The translations under genes and the position numbers were made by a program. Positions 33,380 through 44,111 of a stretch of DNA of 64,000 nucleotides are shown here, in pieces. Each line of letters begins with the position of its first letter. Position 1 is the first letter of the stretch. Source of the stretch: Pseudotabrizicola algicola (GTDB lineage Bacteria > Pseudomonadota > Alphaproteobacteria > Rhodobacterales > Rhodobacteraceae); contig NZ_JAAIKE010000003.1 of the NCBI RefSeq assembly GCF_010915705.1, forward strand, positions 62,001-126,000, given 5' to 3'. Under the pieces are notes generated by a model. It was not told the DNA's origin and did no database searches. It saw only the letters and a list, made by a program, of their open reading frames with translations.

Positions 33380-34487
33380 CCTTTCGCCCGCAGGGCTGCC
33401 TCTTTCGGCGCTGTCCGCCACCCAAGAGGCCCGCCGCCAGATCGAGATTTGCAACGCCTGCCGGTATTGCGAGGGGTTCTGCTCGGTGTTTCCGGCCATG
33501 ACGCGGCAAAAAGCCTTTGCCGATGGCGACCTGACCCAGCTTGCCAATCTGTGCCACAACTGCCGGGGGTGCTATTACGCCTGCCAATACACGCAGCCCC
33601 ATGAATTCGCGCTGAACATCCCTGCCGCGCTGGCCGAGGTGCGGGTGGAAAGCTGGGAGCGTCTGGCGCGCCCGCAAGCGCTGGCCCGTCTGTTCCAGAC
33701 GCAAGGCGTTGCGTTGGCGGGCCTTTTGGTGGTGGCGCTGGCGTGGTTCTTCTGGGCTTTGACGATGTGGCGTCCCGTCTCGGGCGCTGGCTTTTATGCC
33801 CATCTGGCCCATAACACGCTTGTCGCTATCTTCGTGCCCGCCTTCGTTCTGCCGCTGGCGTTGATCGCGCTGTCGCTGCGTGATTACTGGCGGGAAGTGG
33901 GCGGTGGCCGGGTGCGCTGGGCGCATCTTATGCGCGCCTTCGATCAGGCCGCACGGATGAAGAACCTGTCGGGTGGTCATGGCGAAGGCTGCAATTTCGA
34001 GAACGCAGACCGTTTCAGCAACCATCGCCGCGTGATGCACCAACTGATGATGTATGGCTTCCTGCTGTGTTTTGCCTCGACCAGCAGTGGCACGGTCATG
34101 CATTATGCCTTGGGCTGGGAGGCGCCCTATCCGCTGCTTTCGCTGCCCAAACTGCTCGGGGTTCCCGGCGGGCTGATGATGGTGGCAGGGGCCGTCGGGC
34201 TTGCGCTGCTCAAGCTGCGGGCCGACCCCGCCCTTGGGGCGGTGCGGGTCTGGGGTGGCGAGATGGCCTTTATCCTGCTGCTTGGCGGTGTCGCCTTGAC
34301 GGGGCTTGCGCTCTATGCGGCCACCGGCAGCGCTCTTGTAGGTCCGCTTCTGGCCGTGCATCTGGCGACAGTGATGGTGCTGTTCCTGCTGATGCCCTTT
34401 TCAAAGATGGTGCATGGCTTTTACCGTCTGGCTGCTCTGGTGGCCGAGGCTGGCAGACCGGCACCCTCGGCGGGGGGCGATACCTGA
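33369..34487 (+). CDS. tcuB: Tricarballylate utilisation membrane electron-transfer protein TcuB
   Basis: A 372-residue protein. Two [4Fe-4S] motifs at the N-terminus: C28, C31, C34, C38 (CNACRYCEGFC) and C62, C65, C68, C72 (CHNCRGCYYAC). About six membrane helices follow with conserved histidines suited to haem binding (HQLMMYGFLLC, HLATVMVLF). TcuB reoxidises the flavin of TcuA and passes electrons to the quinone pool. The start at 33369 is the first ATG giving the family N-terminus. This completes a tcuAB pair under the GntR-type regulator. No separate TcuC-type transporter is present; the TctC/TctAB genes can supply uptake. Confidence 0.9.
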   Translation: MSLDLSPAGLPLSALSATQEARRQIEICNACRYCEGFCSVFPAMTRQKAFADGDLTQLANLCHNCRGCYYACQYTQPHEFALNIPAALAEVRVESWERLARPQALARLFQTQGVALAGLLVVALAWFFWALTMWRPVSGAGFYAHLAHNTLVAIFVPAFVLPLALIALSLRDYWREVGGGRVRWAHLMRAFDQAARMKNLSGGHGEGCNFENADRFSNHRRVMHQLMMYGFLLCFASTSSGTVMHYALGWEAPYPLLSLPKLLGVPGGLMMVAGAVGLALLKLRADPALGAVRVWGGEMAFILLLGGVALTGLALYAATGSALVGPLLAVHLATVMVLFLLMPFSKMVHGFYRLAALVAEAGRPAPSAGGDT

Positions 34488-34609
34488 GGTCCGGTGCGCA
34501 ACGCCGGTATCGCGCCTGAGCGGTTTGCCTTCCTGCCCTTATGGTTCACGTCAGAGAGAGGTGACGCAGGCGCGAGAGATCATCGAAGGTCGTCGGGGGC
34601 CTTTTCCTG

Positions 34610-36313
34610 CTATCGTCGGGCGGAGTGCTGTTGCCAGCCCGTGGCGCGCGCGAGATCCGCGCCGGAACTCGCCCCGGACCGCCGTGCTCGGGAGGCTGCA
34701 AGCCAACCTTCGGGAATCCGTTCGCTTTCTCGCGTTCTGAAGCGTGCGAATTCTTGCTTCATCATATCGGTTGCCTCTTTCATCTGACGGGCGCTGCCGG
34801 AAAGGTTTATGGCTTGCTGGTTTGTCGCCTGTGCGGAGTTCGTAACGCCCATGATGGCAGCATTGATCTGTGCCACACCGCGTGCCTGCTCGTCGCTGGA
34901 ACTTGAAATTTCGACAACCAGCGCTTCGACCTTTTTCGCGTTTTCTGAAATCTCGCTGAAGGCCTCGCGCGTCAGCTTGGTCAGGGCTGTTCCCTCATCG
35001 ACTTTTTGGCTTGCGTCCACGATCAGGTTTTCGGTCTCTTTCGCGGCAGTTGCCGACCGCCCGGCAAGGCTGCGCACCTCTTGCGCGACAATGGCGAAGC
35101 CGCGCCCATGTTCGCCCGCGCGGGCCGCCTCGACGGCCGCGTTGAGGGCGAGCAGGTTTGTCTGAAAGGCAATTTCATCAATCACCTTGATGATCTTGGA
35201 AATGTTTTTGGAAGAGGACCGGATGCCCTCCATCGCGTTGACCATGTCTTCAACCCGCTTGGAACCGGAGTTGGCTGCCGCCGTCGTCTCGGAGGCGAGT
35301 TTGGCGGCGGATTTTGCGGATTGAGCGTTGGATTTCACCTGTTTGCTTGTCTCTTCGGTGGATTCGGAAACCGCTTCCACCGAGGCCGATGCGACCTGAG
35401 AGGTTTGCGAAAGGATGCCGCTGCCATCCGAGATTTGCTCGACCGCAAGGGCGACCTGATCAACATGGCCCGCAACAGAGGAAATCGTCTGGCTCAGATC
35501 AGACAGGGATTCGTCCATAAGAAGGGCAAGCACCTCATACTCGCCCTTGAAGGCTCCCGGATCTATGGTGACACTCAGATCACCATTGCGAAGGCCGGAG
35601 CAGAAGCGTTTCATTTCCGACATGATGCCCCGGAACGAGGCGCGGATGCCATCGACCGCCTCATTGATGAACCTTCTGTCCCCGCTGAACCGTTCGATAT
35701 CTGCGTCAAGATTTCCGTTCGCGAATTCGGCGACCACCGCCATGATCTTCTTTTTCGTATTGATATGCGATCTGACCATCCGGTTTGCGCTTTCCGCAAC
35801 GGGCCTGAGTTCGTCATCAAGATGGGCCGTATCAAGGAAGGTCGAGATCATCCCCGCATCATGCGCATCAGCCATCTGTTTGACATCATGGATGAATTTC
35901 ATCACCTGTGCCTGCTTTTCAACGGCGAAGGTCCGGTCTTGCCATTCGACATAGACCGAGGCAAGCGCGCCTGATGCGTCGAAATTCGGGGTGGCCTTGA
36001 AGAACAGGGATTTGCCGCCAATGGTGAATTTGCCATCATGCGGGCGAACGAGGTGTTCCATGATCCGCCTTTGATAGATGGGGTTCTTGTGGAAGACGTC
36101 GATGCTTTTCCCGACAACGGCCCGCGCGACGAAAGAGGGCAAATCCTTCCGGATGTCGGCTTCGATCGATTCGAACATCTTGTAGGCGGCTTCGTTGACA
36201 AAGCGGATCACCATAGACCTGTCGGCGACCATGATCGGGTTCGACAGGACATTCAGCGCCGACAGGGTGTCGAGCGCATTCCAGGATTCATCGACGGTCT
36301 GCATTTTGGTCAT
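34610..36313 (-). CDS. Soluble methyl-accepting chemotaxis protein with PAS domain
   Basis: A 567-residue chemoreceptor with no membrane segment. Residues ~15-125 form a PAS domain ([20 protein letters not shown]), ~150-280 are helical HAMP-like spacers, and ~285-530 are the methyl-accepting signalling domain with the conserved hairpin tip ([20 protein letters not shown], then [19 protein letters not shown]). The Arg-rich C-terminal tail is not typical. It is expected in the cytoplasm, where it would sense redox, a cofactor or a metabolite and signal to CheA/CheW. It is a lone gene, convergent with tcuB, so no partner is implied by position. Confidence 0.9.
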   Translation of the reverse strand: MTKMQTVDESWNALDTLSALNVLSNPIMVADRSMVIRFVNEAAYKMFESIEADIRKDLPSFVARAVVGKSIDVFHKNPIYQRRIMEHLVRPHDGKFTIGGKSLFFKATPNFDASGALASVYVEWQDRTFAVEKQAQVMKFIHDVKQMADAHDAGMISTFLDTAHLDDELRPVAESANRMVRSHINTKKKIMAVVAEFANGNLDADIERFSGDRRFINEAVDGIRASFRGIMSEMKRFCSGLRNGDLSVTIDPGAFKGEYEVLALLMDESLSDLSQTISSVAGHVDQVALAVEQISDGSGILSQTSQVASASVEAVSESTEETSKQVKSNAQSAKSAAKLASETTAAANSGSKRVEDMVNAMEGIRSSSKNISKIIKVIDEIAFQTNLLALNAAVEAARAGEHGRGFAIVAQEVRSLAGRSATAAKETENLIVDASQKVDEGTALTKLTREAFSEISENAKKVEALVVEISSSSDEQARGVAQINAAIMGVTNSAQATNQQAINLSGSARQMKEATDMMKQEFARFRTRESERIPEGWLAASRARRSGASSGADLARATGWQQHSARR

Positions 36314-36866
36314 GCTCTGCCTCTCGTGAAAAATGAAAACTGACAGTTCTGCGCGTCTGGAGGCTGCTTCGCTATGGCGCGTTCCTGCTGTTGGTCAGGT
36401 TCGCAAAAATCAGCCCCGGCCGGCGTTGTTCGCCGGATATCGGAAATGCCTTAAGAATCTTTGTAAGATTTGCCGCTGCCTGCTGCGGGCTTCCGTCTGA
36501 AAAGAGCAGCGCCGCTGCGCCCCCGGCCCAATGGGTGACGGGTGTTTTGCGCGGCCCGGTCATCAACACATGCCTTTGGCCCATCGCGCCGTTCCGCCGT
36601 GTCTGTACTGACGCGCAAAGGCGGCCTTGGCCGAATTCAGACCGCCGTCCCTACAACGACGGAGTTTTCGGCCGTTACAGGTTCGCGGGCAGAACCTGAG
36701 AAACAAGCCGGGCCAGTGCCGTCGAGCCGCTTACCGGTCCGACGGACAAGCCAAGGCAGAGGGACACATCCGCCGCAACCTCCTTGTGACCGAGGGGGCC
36801 AAGTTTTGGTTTCTGGATACTTTTCGGGCCGCGCACTGCGGCCTGCTGGGATGTGAGGCAGAGTTC
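36314..36866. other. Intergenic region between divergent chemoreceptor and RTX-Hint genes
   Basis: This 553-base region should hold two divergent promoters. The frame of the RTX-Hint gene stays open back to 36627, but that stretch has arginine-rich out-of-frame composition and no signal. Short frames on both strands show no domain. I see no RNA gene or clear operator. Confidence 0.5.
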
Positions 36867-39800
36867 ATGGCGACCCTCGTCGGGAACAGCGGCGACAATG
36901 AGATTATCGGCACCGCCGCAGACGACAGTCTGATTGGCGCGGGCGGTCATGACACGCTTTTCGGGGGCGCGGGGAATGACACCATCCATGGGGACGCGAT
37001 TCAGGGAGGCACGGTTTCCGTCACCAACGGCAATTTTGCCTCCGGCACGACGGGCTGGACCATAGGGGGCAGCGGGACCACCACTGTCACCAATGGCTAC
37101 ATGGCCTTCAACGCCTCTGGCTCATCCGCCGGGGGGACTTTCCAGCAAACGGTTACAACACAGGCGGGTGCCACCTATGCGCTCAGCTTTGATGCCTTCG
37201 AGACAGGCCTCGGCATTGGCAACCACACGCTTTTGGTGGACGTGCTTGACAGCAGCGGCGTTGTCATTGCGACCCAGACCTATCAGATCTCTGATGGCAC
37301 CAGTCAGCGGATCACAGTGCCCTTCACCTCGACCACCAACCAGATCACGCTGCGGTTCAGCAACCCCACCAGCTCGGCGACGCTTTCTACCGACCTTGCC
37401 GTGGACAACATAAGCGTGGCACCCTTGCCGCCCTCGGGCGCGGGCAATGATGTTATCAGTGGCGGTGACGGCGCTGACGTCGTCTATGGCGGGGCCGGAA
37501 ACGATACCATTTACGGGGGAGAGGGGAACGACACCCTGTGGGGTGAGGTTGGCGTAGACTCGATCTTTGGTGGCAACGGCAATGACGCGATAGATACCGG
37601 CGGGCCAGGTCCGGCTGACGAGCCCACCGGCTCTGTGCAAATGACGTGGAATGCCTTCTACCTTGGCACCTTTAGCGACCTCGATTCGACCGAAGGCAAC
37701 ACTACGGTCGAAAACCCGAACCTCGCGCTTGGCACCTATGGCAGTGCATCGAACCCGCTGTTCAACAATATCCGCCGCGTCACCTCCAATGACACCAACG
37801 GCGACAACACCATCAACAACAACGATTCCAACAACGCCGAAACGCTGACCATCGGCGGTGTGGCGCGGACGTTGGATACGGTGCTGCTCTACTCGGCGCG
37901 GGTCACGTTTCTCGACGGCACGACCTACGATTTTTCCGCTGTCGTGTTCCAGACCACCGATGGCCAGCTCTTCATGGCGCCGCCGCCGACCAACAACGCG
38001 GTGGCCCAGATGCTGGCGAGCCAGCCCATCACGTCCTTGCAGCTTTTGTCGGTGTCGGACGCTGCTTCGTCGAACCTGTTCGCCAACCGCTTCGACATTA
38101 CTTACCAGACCCAGGGCGATGATGGCGCCTATGGCGGGGCGGGCAACGATACCATTACCGGTCAGCAAGGCGATGACAGGCTTCGGGGCGACTCCGGACA
38201 GGACACACTTTTTGGCGGGGCCGGAGCCGACACGCTGGATGGTGGCGGAGGCAACGATTCCATCTCGGGCGGCACTGGAAGCGATCTTATCTTCGGCGGC
38301 AGCGAAATGCTGTCCAATCCGGGTTTCGATGCAGGAATCCTGCCCGGTGGGATGTCGACCTACGCCTCGCCTATCGGTTGGCAAAGCACGCGGGGTACAG
38401 TTGAAGTCTGGGGGTCGGGCTATAACGGCATTACCTCGCCCGACGGGTCCAACATTATCGAACTGGATCAGGACTCCGGTTCAGTCGATTCCATTTGGCA
38501 GGATGTCAGCACCGAGAACGGACGCACCTATACCCTGACCATCGAAGCGCGGAATCGCCCGGGTATCGGCGAGAACGACAGTTTCGAGGTCAGGTGGGGC
38601 GGCAATCTCATCGCAACGATCCAGCCGGGTGCGACATGGCAGACCTATACCTTCACCGTGACAGGAAACGGTGGACTGATGCGGCTGCAACTGAGCGAGC
38701 TTGCGTCGCAGGACAATTCGCTCGGCATTCTGCTCAACTCGGTCTCGCTGACAGATTCAGGGGGCGATGACACCCTTGCCGGCGACGACGGGGCCGACAC
38801 GCTCTATGGCGGCGCAGGCAATGACGTGCTGTCGGGTGGCAATGACAACGACCAGCTTTTTGGCGGCCTCGGCAATGATATCATTTCGGGAGATGCAGGG
38901 GCCGATCAGATCTATGCGGGCGATGGTCAGGATACGGTCAACGGCGGGGCGGGGAATGACCTTGTCTATCTGGGTGATGGCAACGATGTTTTTGGCGATT
39001 GGTCGGTCGAAAACAGCGGGAATGACACGATCTATGGCGAAGGCGGCAATGATTCCATCATTGCGGGCGCGGGCAATGATCTGGTCTATGGCGGAGATGG
39101 CAATGACACGCTGAGCGGCCAGACCGGACAGGACACCCTGTTTGGCGATGCCGGGGATGATGTCTTCCTTGTGACCGACGATCATGAAACGACGGTCATT
39201 CATGGCGGCGCCGGCACCGACAGCATTTATTACAGCAATTACCTGACCACGGCGGGCGTGTCCGTCACGGTGAACGGCGCGGGCGATGGCAGCTATGCTT
39301 TTGCCCAGACTCCGGCCGGTTTCACCAATGCGCAGGGCACATTCACCAGCATCGAGCAGTTTGCGCTGACTGGCTATAACGACAGCTTTAACGGTGCATC
39401 GGCCACGGTCGGGCTGGTTGTGGCAGGTGGGGCGGGAAATGACACGCTGACGGGCGGATCAGGGGCAGACCTGATCTATGGCGAAGGCGGCAATGATCTT
39501 TTGTCAGGCGGCACCGGTGCCGACACGCTGGACGGCGGTGACGGGGATGACACCCTGCGCGGCGGGGGCGGGGCCGATGTTCTGATTGGCGGTGCGGGTC
39601 GGGACACCGCCGATTACAGCGCTTCGGCGCAGGGGGTGACTGTTAACCTGCTGACCGGGCTTGGTAGCGGCGGCGATGCGCAGGGCGATACGCTTGCCGG
39701 GGTAGAAGACCTTATCGGCTCGGCGCAGGCGGATGTGCTGACCGCCGGCAGCACGCAGGGCAATCTGTTTGGCGGCGCGGGCAATGACACCCTTTACGGC

Positions 39801-40850
39801 GGAGCCGCAGGCGGCGACAGTCTTTATGGTGGCGATGGCGATGACCTGATTGCCGGACTTGGCGGCAATGACCGCCTGTTTGGCGGCGCGGGCAACGATA
39901 CGCTTTGGGCTGATGCCGGGTCGGATACGCTGACAGGCGGCACCGGAGCCGACGTGTTTCGGCTGGGTCCGCAAAGCGGAACCGTTCGCGTCACCGATTT
40001 TGACATCACGCGCGTTGACGGGCGGGCGATTGACCAGATTGATGTCTCTGCCCTGACCACCAGCGGCGGAAATCAGGTCACATGGCGCGATGTGACGGTC
40101 ACCGATACCGTGGGCGATGGCACCGGCCATGCGGTGCTGACCTTTCCCAACGGGGAAAGCATCATTCTGGAAGGTGTTCTGGCGAGCCAAGCCACCGGCA
40201 AGCAGAACATGGCGCAGATCGGCATCCCCTGCTTTGTAAAGGGGACGCCGATCTTGACACCAAGCGGCTATTGCCCGGTGGAAACGCTGCGCGCCGGTGA
40301 TCTGGTCAGCACAAGCGCGGGCGTGGGCCGGGTGATCTGGTCTGGCCAAAGAGACCTGAGCCGTGATGACCTGATGAGCCGCCCCGATTGGAAGCCTATT
40401 CATTTTCCTGTCGGCGCCATCGGCAACACGCAGGTTCTCAGGCTTTCACCGCAGCATGCGGTTGAGGTGCGGGGCGCTGACGGGAAGCGGGTTCTGGTGC
40501 GCGCGCGGCATCTTGCCGAAGCGGGGTTTGGTGGCGCGCGGGTTGCAAACGGGGTGCGTTCGGTTTCTTACCACCATATCCTGCTGGAGCGGCACGCCAT
40601 TCTTTGCGCGGCCGGAGCGCCTGCGGAAAGCTTCTATCCCGGACCGCAGGCAATGGCGATGTTCGAATGGTCTTCCCGACTTGCGGTGGCCGCGGCCATA
40701 CTGGCGGGCGCGGAGGCAAGCGCGCCTTGCGATGAAAGGACACTTTCGCAGCTTTATGGCCCGAGGGTCTATCCGCTCCGGCGCAGGCGCGAGATGGGGC
40801 GTATCATGGCACGCCGGTTCGAAGTATCGGACTGCGCCCTGTCGGCCTGA
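36867..40850 (+). CDS. RTX-repeat protein with two lectin-like beta domains and C-terminal Hint domain
   Basis: A 1,327-residue protein starting in RTX repeats ([20 protein letters not shown]). A beta-sandwich domain lies at ~50-190 ([15 protein letters not shown]), RTX repeats follow, then a second beta-sandwich at ~485-630 ([14 protein letters not shown]). Long RTX blocks fill the centre (~630-1110), and ~1125-1327 is a Hint-type domain beginning at [13 protein letters not shown] with later [11 protein letters not shown] and [10 protein letters not shown]. Hint domains can self-cleave at the leading Cys; in this Rhodobacteraceae type the activity is uncertain. No N-terminal signal peptide, as expected for type I secretion. 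The start at 36867 is the first ATG giving a family-like beginning. It is convergent with the type I exporter genes. Confidence 0.88.
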   Translation: MATLVGNSGDNEIIGTAADDSLIGAGGHDTLFGGAGNDTIHGDAIQGGTVSVTNGNFASGTTGWTIGGSGTTTVTNGYMAFNASGSSAGGTFQQTVTTQAGATYALSFDAFETGLGIGNHTLLVDVLDSSGVVIATQTYQISDGTSQRITVPFTSTTNQITLRFSNPTSSATLSTDLAVDNISVAPLPPSGAGNDVISGGDGADVVYGGAGNDTIYGGEGNDTLWGEVGVDSIFGGNGNDAIDTGGPGPADEPTGSVQMTWNAFYLGTFSDLDSTEGNTTVENPNLALGTYGSASNPLFNNIRRVTSNDTNGDNTINNNDSNNAETLTIGGVARTLDTVLLYSARVTFLDGTTYDFSAVVFQTTDGQLFMAPPPTNNAVAQMLASQPITSLQLLSVSDAASSNLFANRFDITYQTQGDDGAYGGAGNDTITGQQGDDRLRGDSGQDTLFGGAGADTLDGGGGNDSISGGTGSDLIFGGSEMLSNPGFDAGILPGGMSTYASPIGWQSTRGTVEVWGSGYNGITSPDGSNIIELDQDSGSVDSIWQDVSTENGRTYTLTIEARNRPGIGENDSFEVRWGGNLIATIQPGATWQTYTFTVTGNGGLMRLQLSELASQDNSLGILLNSVSLTDSGGDDTLAGDDGADTLYGGAGNDVLSGGNDNDQLFGGLGNDIISGDAGADQIYAGDGQDTVNGGAGNDLVYLGDGNDVFGDWSVENSGNDTIYGEGGNDSIIAGAGNDLVYGGDGNDTLSGQTGQDTLFGDAGDDVFLVTDDHETTVIHGGAGTDSIYYSNYLTTAGVSVTVNGAGDGSYAFAQTPAGFTNAQGTFTSIEQFALTGYNDSFNGASATVGLVVAGGAGNDTLTGGSGADLIYGEGGNDLLSGGTGADTLDGGDGDDTLRGGGGADVLIGGAGRDTADYSASAQGVTVNLLTGLGSGGDAQGDTLAGVEDLIGSAQADVLTAGSTQGNLFGGAGNDTLYGGAAGGDSLYGGDGDDLIAGLGGNDRLFGGAGNDTLWADAGSDTLTGGTGADVFRLGPQSGTVRVTDFDITRVDGRAIDQIDVSALTTSGGNQVTWRDVTVTDTVGDGTGHAVLTFPNGESIILEGVLASQATGKQNMAQIGIPCFVKGTPILTPSGYCPVETLRAGDLVSTSAGVGRVIWSGQRDLSRDDLMSRPDWKPIHFPVGAIGNTQVLRLSPQHAVEVRGADGKRVLVRARHLAEAGFGGARVANGVRSVSYHHILLERHAILCAAGAPAESFYPGPQAMAMFEWSSRLAVAAAILAGAEASAPCDERTLSQLYGPRVYPLRRRREMGRIMARRFEVSDCALSA

Positions 40851-40893
40851 TGGCGCCGCGCCGGGCGAAGGTTGCCCATGCGAGTGCTTGCGG

Positions 40894-42201
40894 TCAGCTT
40901 TCGCGGAAGGCCCGGTTGAAGTAGTCCGTGAACGGCTGCACCAGATAGGCCAGCGGCGTGCGCGCGCCTGTCTGGATAAAGGCCTCGACAGGCATGCCGG
41001 GCAAAAGCGGATGACCCAGCCGCTCTGCCTCTTGTGCATCAAGGACGATTTCGGCGCTGTAATAGGTCGCCTGCGTGGCCTGATCGGTCAAGGCATCGGC
41101 TGAAACGAGTGCTACGGTTCCCGCCAGTTCCGGTGTCGTCCGGCTGGGAAAGGCAGGAAAGATCAGTTTGACGGGTTGTCCGATCCGGACCTCGTCGATG
41201 TTGAGCGGTGACACCCGCGCCGCGATGATAAGCGGACGGTCCTGCGGAATGATGAAGGCAACCGGATCGGCGGGGCGGATCACCGCGCGCGGGGTGGTGA
41301 CCTGAAGCCCAAGCACCGTTCCGGCTGTGGGCGCGCGGATATCAAGCCGCGCCACCTGTTCAGCCAATGCCCGTTGGCGCTGGATCAATTGCAGTTCTAA
41401 CGCGCCACTTTCGCGCAGCTGGCTATTGGCTTCTTCGCGCCGCTGCGCTGAAAGGCCCAGCATTTGCAGATCTATCTCGGTCCGCGCACCCTCTGCCTGT
41501 GCACGCGCCGCGATCAGTTCACCAACCTGCCCCGACAGCCGCGACTTTTCACGCTGCAAGGCAAGGACGCGCGCTGCCTGCGCCAGACCCCTATCGAGAA
41601 GGGACTGCTGATCGGCCAATTCCTGCGCGATCAGGTCAAGCTGTTCGGTCAGAGCTGCGGACTGGGCATCTATGCCTTCGATCTGCGCCGCCGTCTGTTC
41701 TTTGCGAAGCTTCAAGCGGTCCAGAGTGCGGGCAAGTGTCTCGATGCGGGCCATGAACAGGCGACGCTGGCCTTCAAGCTGTTCGGCGGTTTCCGGACTG
41801 CGCGCGGCGATTGCCAAAAGATCCGGCGGGATGGTCATCTCGGTCAGATCGTCACGTTCCGCTTCCAGACGGGCACGGCGGGCGCGCACCTCGGAAAGCT
41901 GTCCTTCGACGATGCTCAGTTCCGAGCGCACCAGTGTGCCATCGAGCCGCAACAGAACATCGCCTGTCGCGACGATACTGCCCTCTGCCACCAGGATCTC
42001 GGCCACCACCCCGCCATCAGGGTGTTGCACGATCTGTCGGCTCTGCTCCACCTCTACGCGGCCGGGCGCGATGATTGCGCCTGCGATATTGGTCGTAACC
42101 GACCACAGGCCAAAGCCGCCCACAAGGAGCAAAAGCGCCAGCCAGCCGAGCCAGAGCGGCCCGCGCGCGCGCAGGAAAGCGGGCATCGGCCGCTCTGTCA
42201 T
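40894..42201 (-). CDS. Type I secretion membrane fusion protein (HlyD/PrtE family)
   Basis: A 435-residue adaptor. A short cytoplasmic N-terminus is followed by one membrane segment (~15-37, [20 protein letters not shown]), then a lipoyl half ([19 protein letters not shown]), a long coiled coil (~95-275), the second lipoyl half ([14 protein letters not shown]) and a C-terminal beta-barrel ([20 protein letters not shown]). This is the PrtE/AprE/HlyD layout, linking the ABC exporter to a TolC-like channel. The ATG overlaps the ABC gene stop (ATGA). The nearby RTX-Hint gene, ending 43 bases away on the other strand, encodes the likely cargo. No tolC gene is in the window. Confidence 0.92.
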   Translation of the reverse strand: MTERPMPAFLRARGPLWLGWLALLLLVGGFGLWSVTTNIAGAIIAPGRVEVEQSRQIVQHPDGGVVAEILVAEGSIVATGDVLLRLDGTLVRSELSIVEGQLSEVRARRARLEAERDDLTEMTIPPDLLAIAARSPETAEQLEGQRRLFMARIETLARTLDRLKLRKEQTAAQIEGIDAQSAALTEQLDLIAQELADQQSLLDRGLAQAARVLALQREKSRLSGQVGELIAARAQAEGARTEIDLQMLGLSAQRREEANSQLRESGALELQLIQRQRALAEQVARLDIRAPTAGTVLGLQVTTPRAVIRPADPVAFIIPQDRPLIIAARVSPLNIDEVRIGQPVKLIFPAFPSRTTPELAGTVALVSADALTDQATQATYYSAEIVLDAQEAERLGHPLLPGMPVEAFIQTGARTPLAYLVQPFTDYFNRAFRES

Positions 42202-43946
42202 GATACACCTCCCGGTCCCATGGTGCGCACGATCTCTGTCGCGTTCTTGACGATACCGCGCAACACCTCGTCACGGGGGCCAAAAGCACGCCGCGCGCCG
42301 TCTTCCAGCATCAACAGCATGTCACATTCCTGAATCGCGGCGGGGCGATGCGCGATGACGACAACGCTGCCACCGTCGGCCTTGATCTTGCGGATTACGC
42401 TGTTGAGTGCGACTGAACCGTCATTGTCCAGATTGGAATTGGGCTCATCAAGAACCAGCAGCACGGGATCGGTATAGAGCGAGCGTGCCAGACCGACGCG
42501 CTGTATCTGGCCGCCTGAAAGATGCGTTCCGCCTTCAGACAGCCGCGTGTCATATCCTTTTGGCAAGCGAAGGATCATGTCATGCGCTGCCGAAGCACGC
42601 GCGGCCGCAACGACCTTGTCAGCGTCAGGCGCGAGGGAAAGACGGGCAATGTTCTCGGCCACTGTTGCGTCAAACAGCGAGACTGTTTGAGGCAGATAGC
42701 CAATATGCGCCCCGAGGACATCGGGATCGAACTGATCGAGTTCGGCTCCGTCCAGCCGGATATTGCCTGCGACGGGACGGATCGCGCCGACAATGGCACG
42801 GCCCAGCGTTGACTTTCCGGCTCCGGAGGGGCCGATGATGCCAAGCGCCTGCCCCGGCTCCAGCCGGAAGCTGACGTTTCGCAAAATGGGTTTCGCGCTT
42901 CCGGGCAGCATGACCGAGAGTCCCTCCACCTCGAGCAGCGCCTTGGGACGCGGTAGGGCGGTGCGCCTTGCTTCAGGAGGCTGGAGCGACAAAAGCTTTG
43001 ACAGATTGTCCCTGCCTTCGCGCGCGCGCGCCAAAAGCCCCCATTGGCCGATTGCCTGTTCTATGGGTGCCAGTGCGCGGCCAAGGATGATCGACGCCGC
43101 GATCATCGCTCCGCCGGTCAATTCTCCCCGCAATACAAGCCATGCGCCAAGACCAAGGATTGCCGATTGCAAGAACAGGCGCAGGGTTTTGGTTGAACTG
43201 CTGAAACCACCCAAAAGAGAGGCGCTGTGAACCCCTGCTGCCAGAGCTTTGATACGTGCGCCTTCCCAGCGTTGGAAGGCGGCTCCCCGCATCCCGAGCG
43301 CACGCAAGACTTCGGCTTGGCTCTTCAGGCGGTCGGCGATCTGGTCTGCGGCGACACTGGCGGCGCTGCTGTGCAAGGAGGGGGTTTTGCTGACCTTGTG
43401 ATTGATAAGCGTAAGCACCACCAGCACAGCGCCCCCTGTCAGCGCGAACCAGCCGAGGATCGGGTGAAAGACAAAGATCGCGGACAGAAAAAGCGGCGCC
43501 CAAGGCATATCCATCAGCGCGCCCGAAATCGGCGAGGCCCAGAACTGCTGCATGGATTGCAGGTCGCGTTGGGCCGAGTTGGCCAACGGATCACCGGGGG
43601 CCACGCTGGCGCGGCTCAGGGCAGCGGCGAAAACCCTCGCGTCAAGCCGCGCCTGCAGACGCGCGCCGACAAGGGCGAGAAGGCGCGCCCGCGCATGATC
43701 GAGCAGGCCCATGATCACGAAGAGGAAGATCACCAGCGCCGATAATGCGATCAGCGTCGCTTCTGACTGGCTGCCGAGCACCCGGTCGTAGATTTGCAAC
43801 ATGTAAATCGGGCCGGTGAGCATCAGCAGGTTGACGAAGATGCTGAACAGCGCAGCGGTAAGAAAAATGCCACGCGAGCCGCGCCCGACCTGGCGCAATT
43901 CCTCGCGTCCCGGTGCTGACTGTACCACCCCGAAGCCCGCTGTCAT
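42198..43946 (-). CDS. Type I secretion ABC transporter (PrtD family permease/ATPase)
   Basis: A 582-residue exporter from the ATG at 43946, preceded by AAAGGG; a TTG at 44018 would add 24 residues. About six membrane helices (~30-300, with [20 protein letters not shown] near the start) lead to the ATPase: Walker A GPSGAGKS, signature LSGGQIQR, Walker B LLVLDEP and switch His IAHRP. There is no N-terminal C39-like domain, which fits the PrtD class that exports RTX proteases and RTX-repeat proteins. It is coupled to the HlyD-type gene. Confidence 0.92.
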   Translation of the reverse strand: MTAGFGVVQSAPGREELRQVGRGSRGIFLTAALFSIFVNLLMLTGPIYMLQIYDRVLGSQSEATLIALSALVIFLFVIMGLLDHARARLLALVGARLQARLDARVFAAALSRASVAPGDPLANSAQRDLQSMQQFWASPISGALMDMPWAPLFLSAIFVFHPILGWFALTGGAVLVVLTLINHKVSKTPSLHSSAASVAADQIADRLKSQAEVLRALGMRGAAFQRWEGARIKALAAGVHSASLLGGFSSSTKTLRLFLQSAILGLGAWLVLRGELTGGAMIAASIILGRALAPIEQAIGQWGLLARAREGRDNLSKLLSLQPPEARRTALPRPKALLEVEGLSVMLPGSAKPILRNVSFRLEPGQALGIIGPSGAGKSTLGRAIVGAIRPVAGNIRLDGAELDQFDPDVLGAHIGYLPQTVSLFDATVAENIARLSLAPDADKVVAAARASAAHDMILRLPKGYDTRLSEGGTHLSGGQIQRVGLARSLYTDPVLLVLDEPNSNLDNDGSVALNSVIRKIKADGGSVVVIAHRPAAIQECDMLLMLEDGARRAFGPRDEVLRGIVKNATEIVRTMGPGGVS

Positions 43947-44020
43947 CGCTCTAACCCTTTCGGAAACCGATGCGGCGCTGCTTGGCCGCTGAACCTTGTA
44001 ATGGGCGGCCTGTGTCAAGT

Positions 44021-44054
44021 GCCTAGGTCTTTTGTAGTCACGAAAGACCTAGGC
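44021..44054. repeat. Perfect 12-base inverted repeat upstream of the exporter operon
   Basis: GCCTAGGTCTTT (44021-44032) and AAAGACCTAGGC (44043-44054) are perfect reverse complements around a 10-base loop. The repeat lies between the cysNC stop and the ABC exporter start, both on the minus strand, with no T-run after it on that strand. It could be a terminator-like or protective hairpin for the cys transcript, or an operator for the secretion genes. The CTAG core is rare in GC-rich genomes, which makes chance less likely. Confidence 0.7.
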
Positions 44055-44111
44055 CAGCAAGACGGTCGTCGGAGTGATTTGACAGGATGCGCCCCGCGCG
44101 GGGCACACCGC

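Noticed and set aside
36627-36866. Longer N-terminus for the RTX-Hint protein
   Set aside because: The 80 upstream codons are Arg-rich with no signal or repeat pattern, while ATG 36867 starts directly in RTX-type sequence.
38757-40403. Regular repeats that might look like a CRISPR array
   Set aside because: The periodicity is that of coding RTX nonapeptide repeats within one protein. The units vary and there are no constant repeats with unique spacers.
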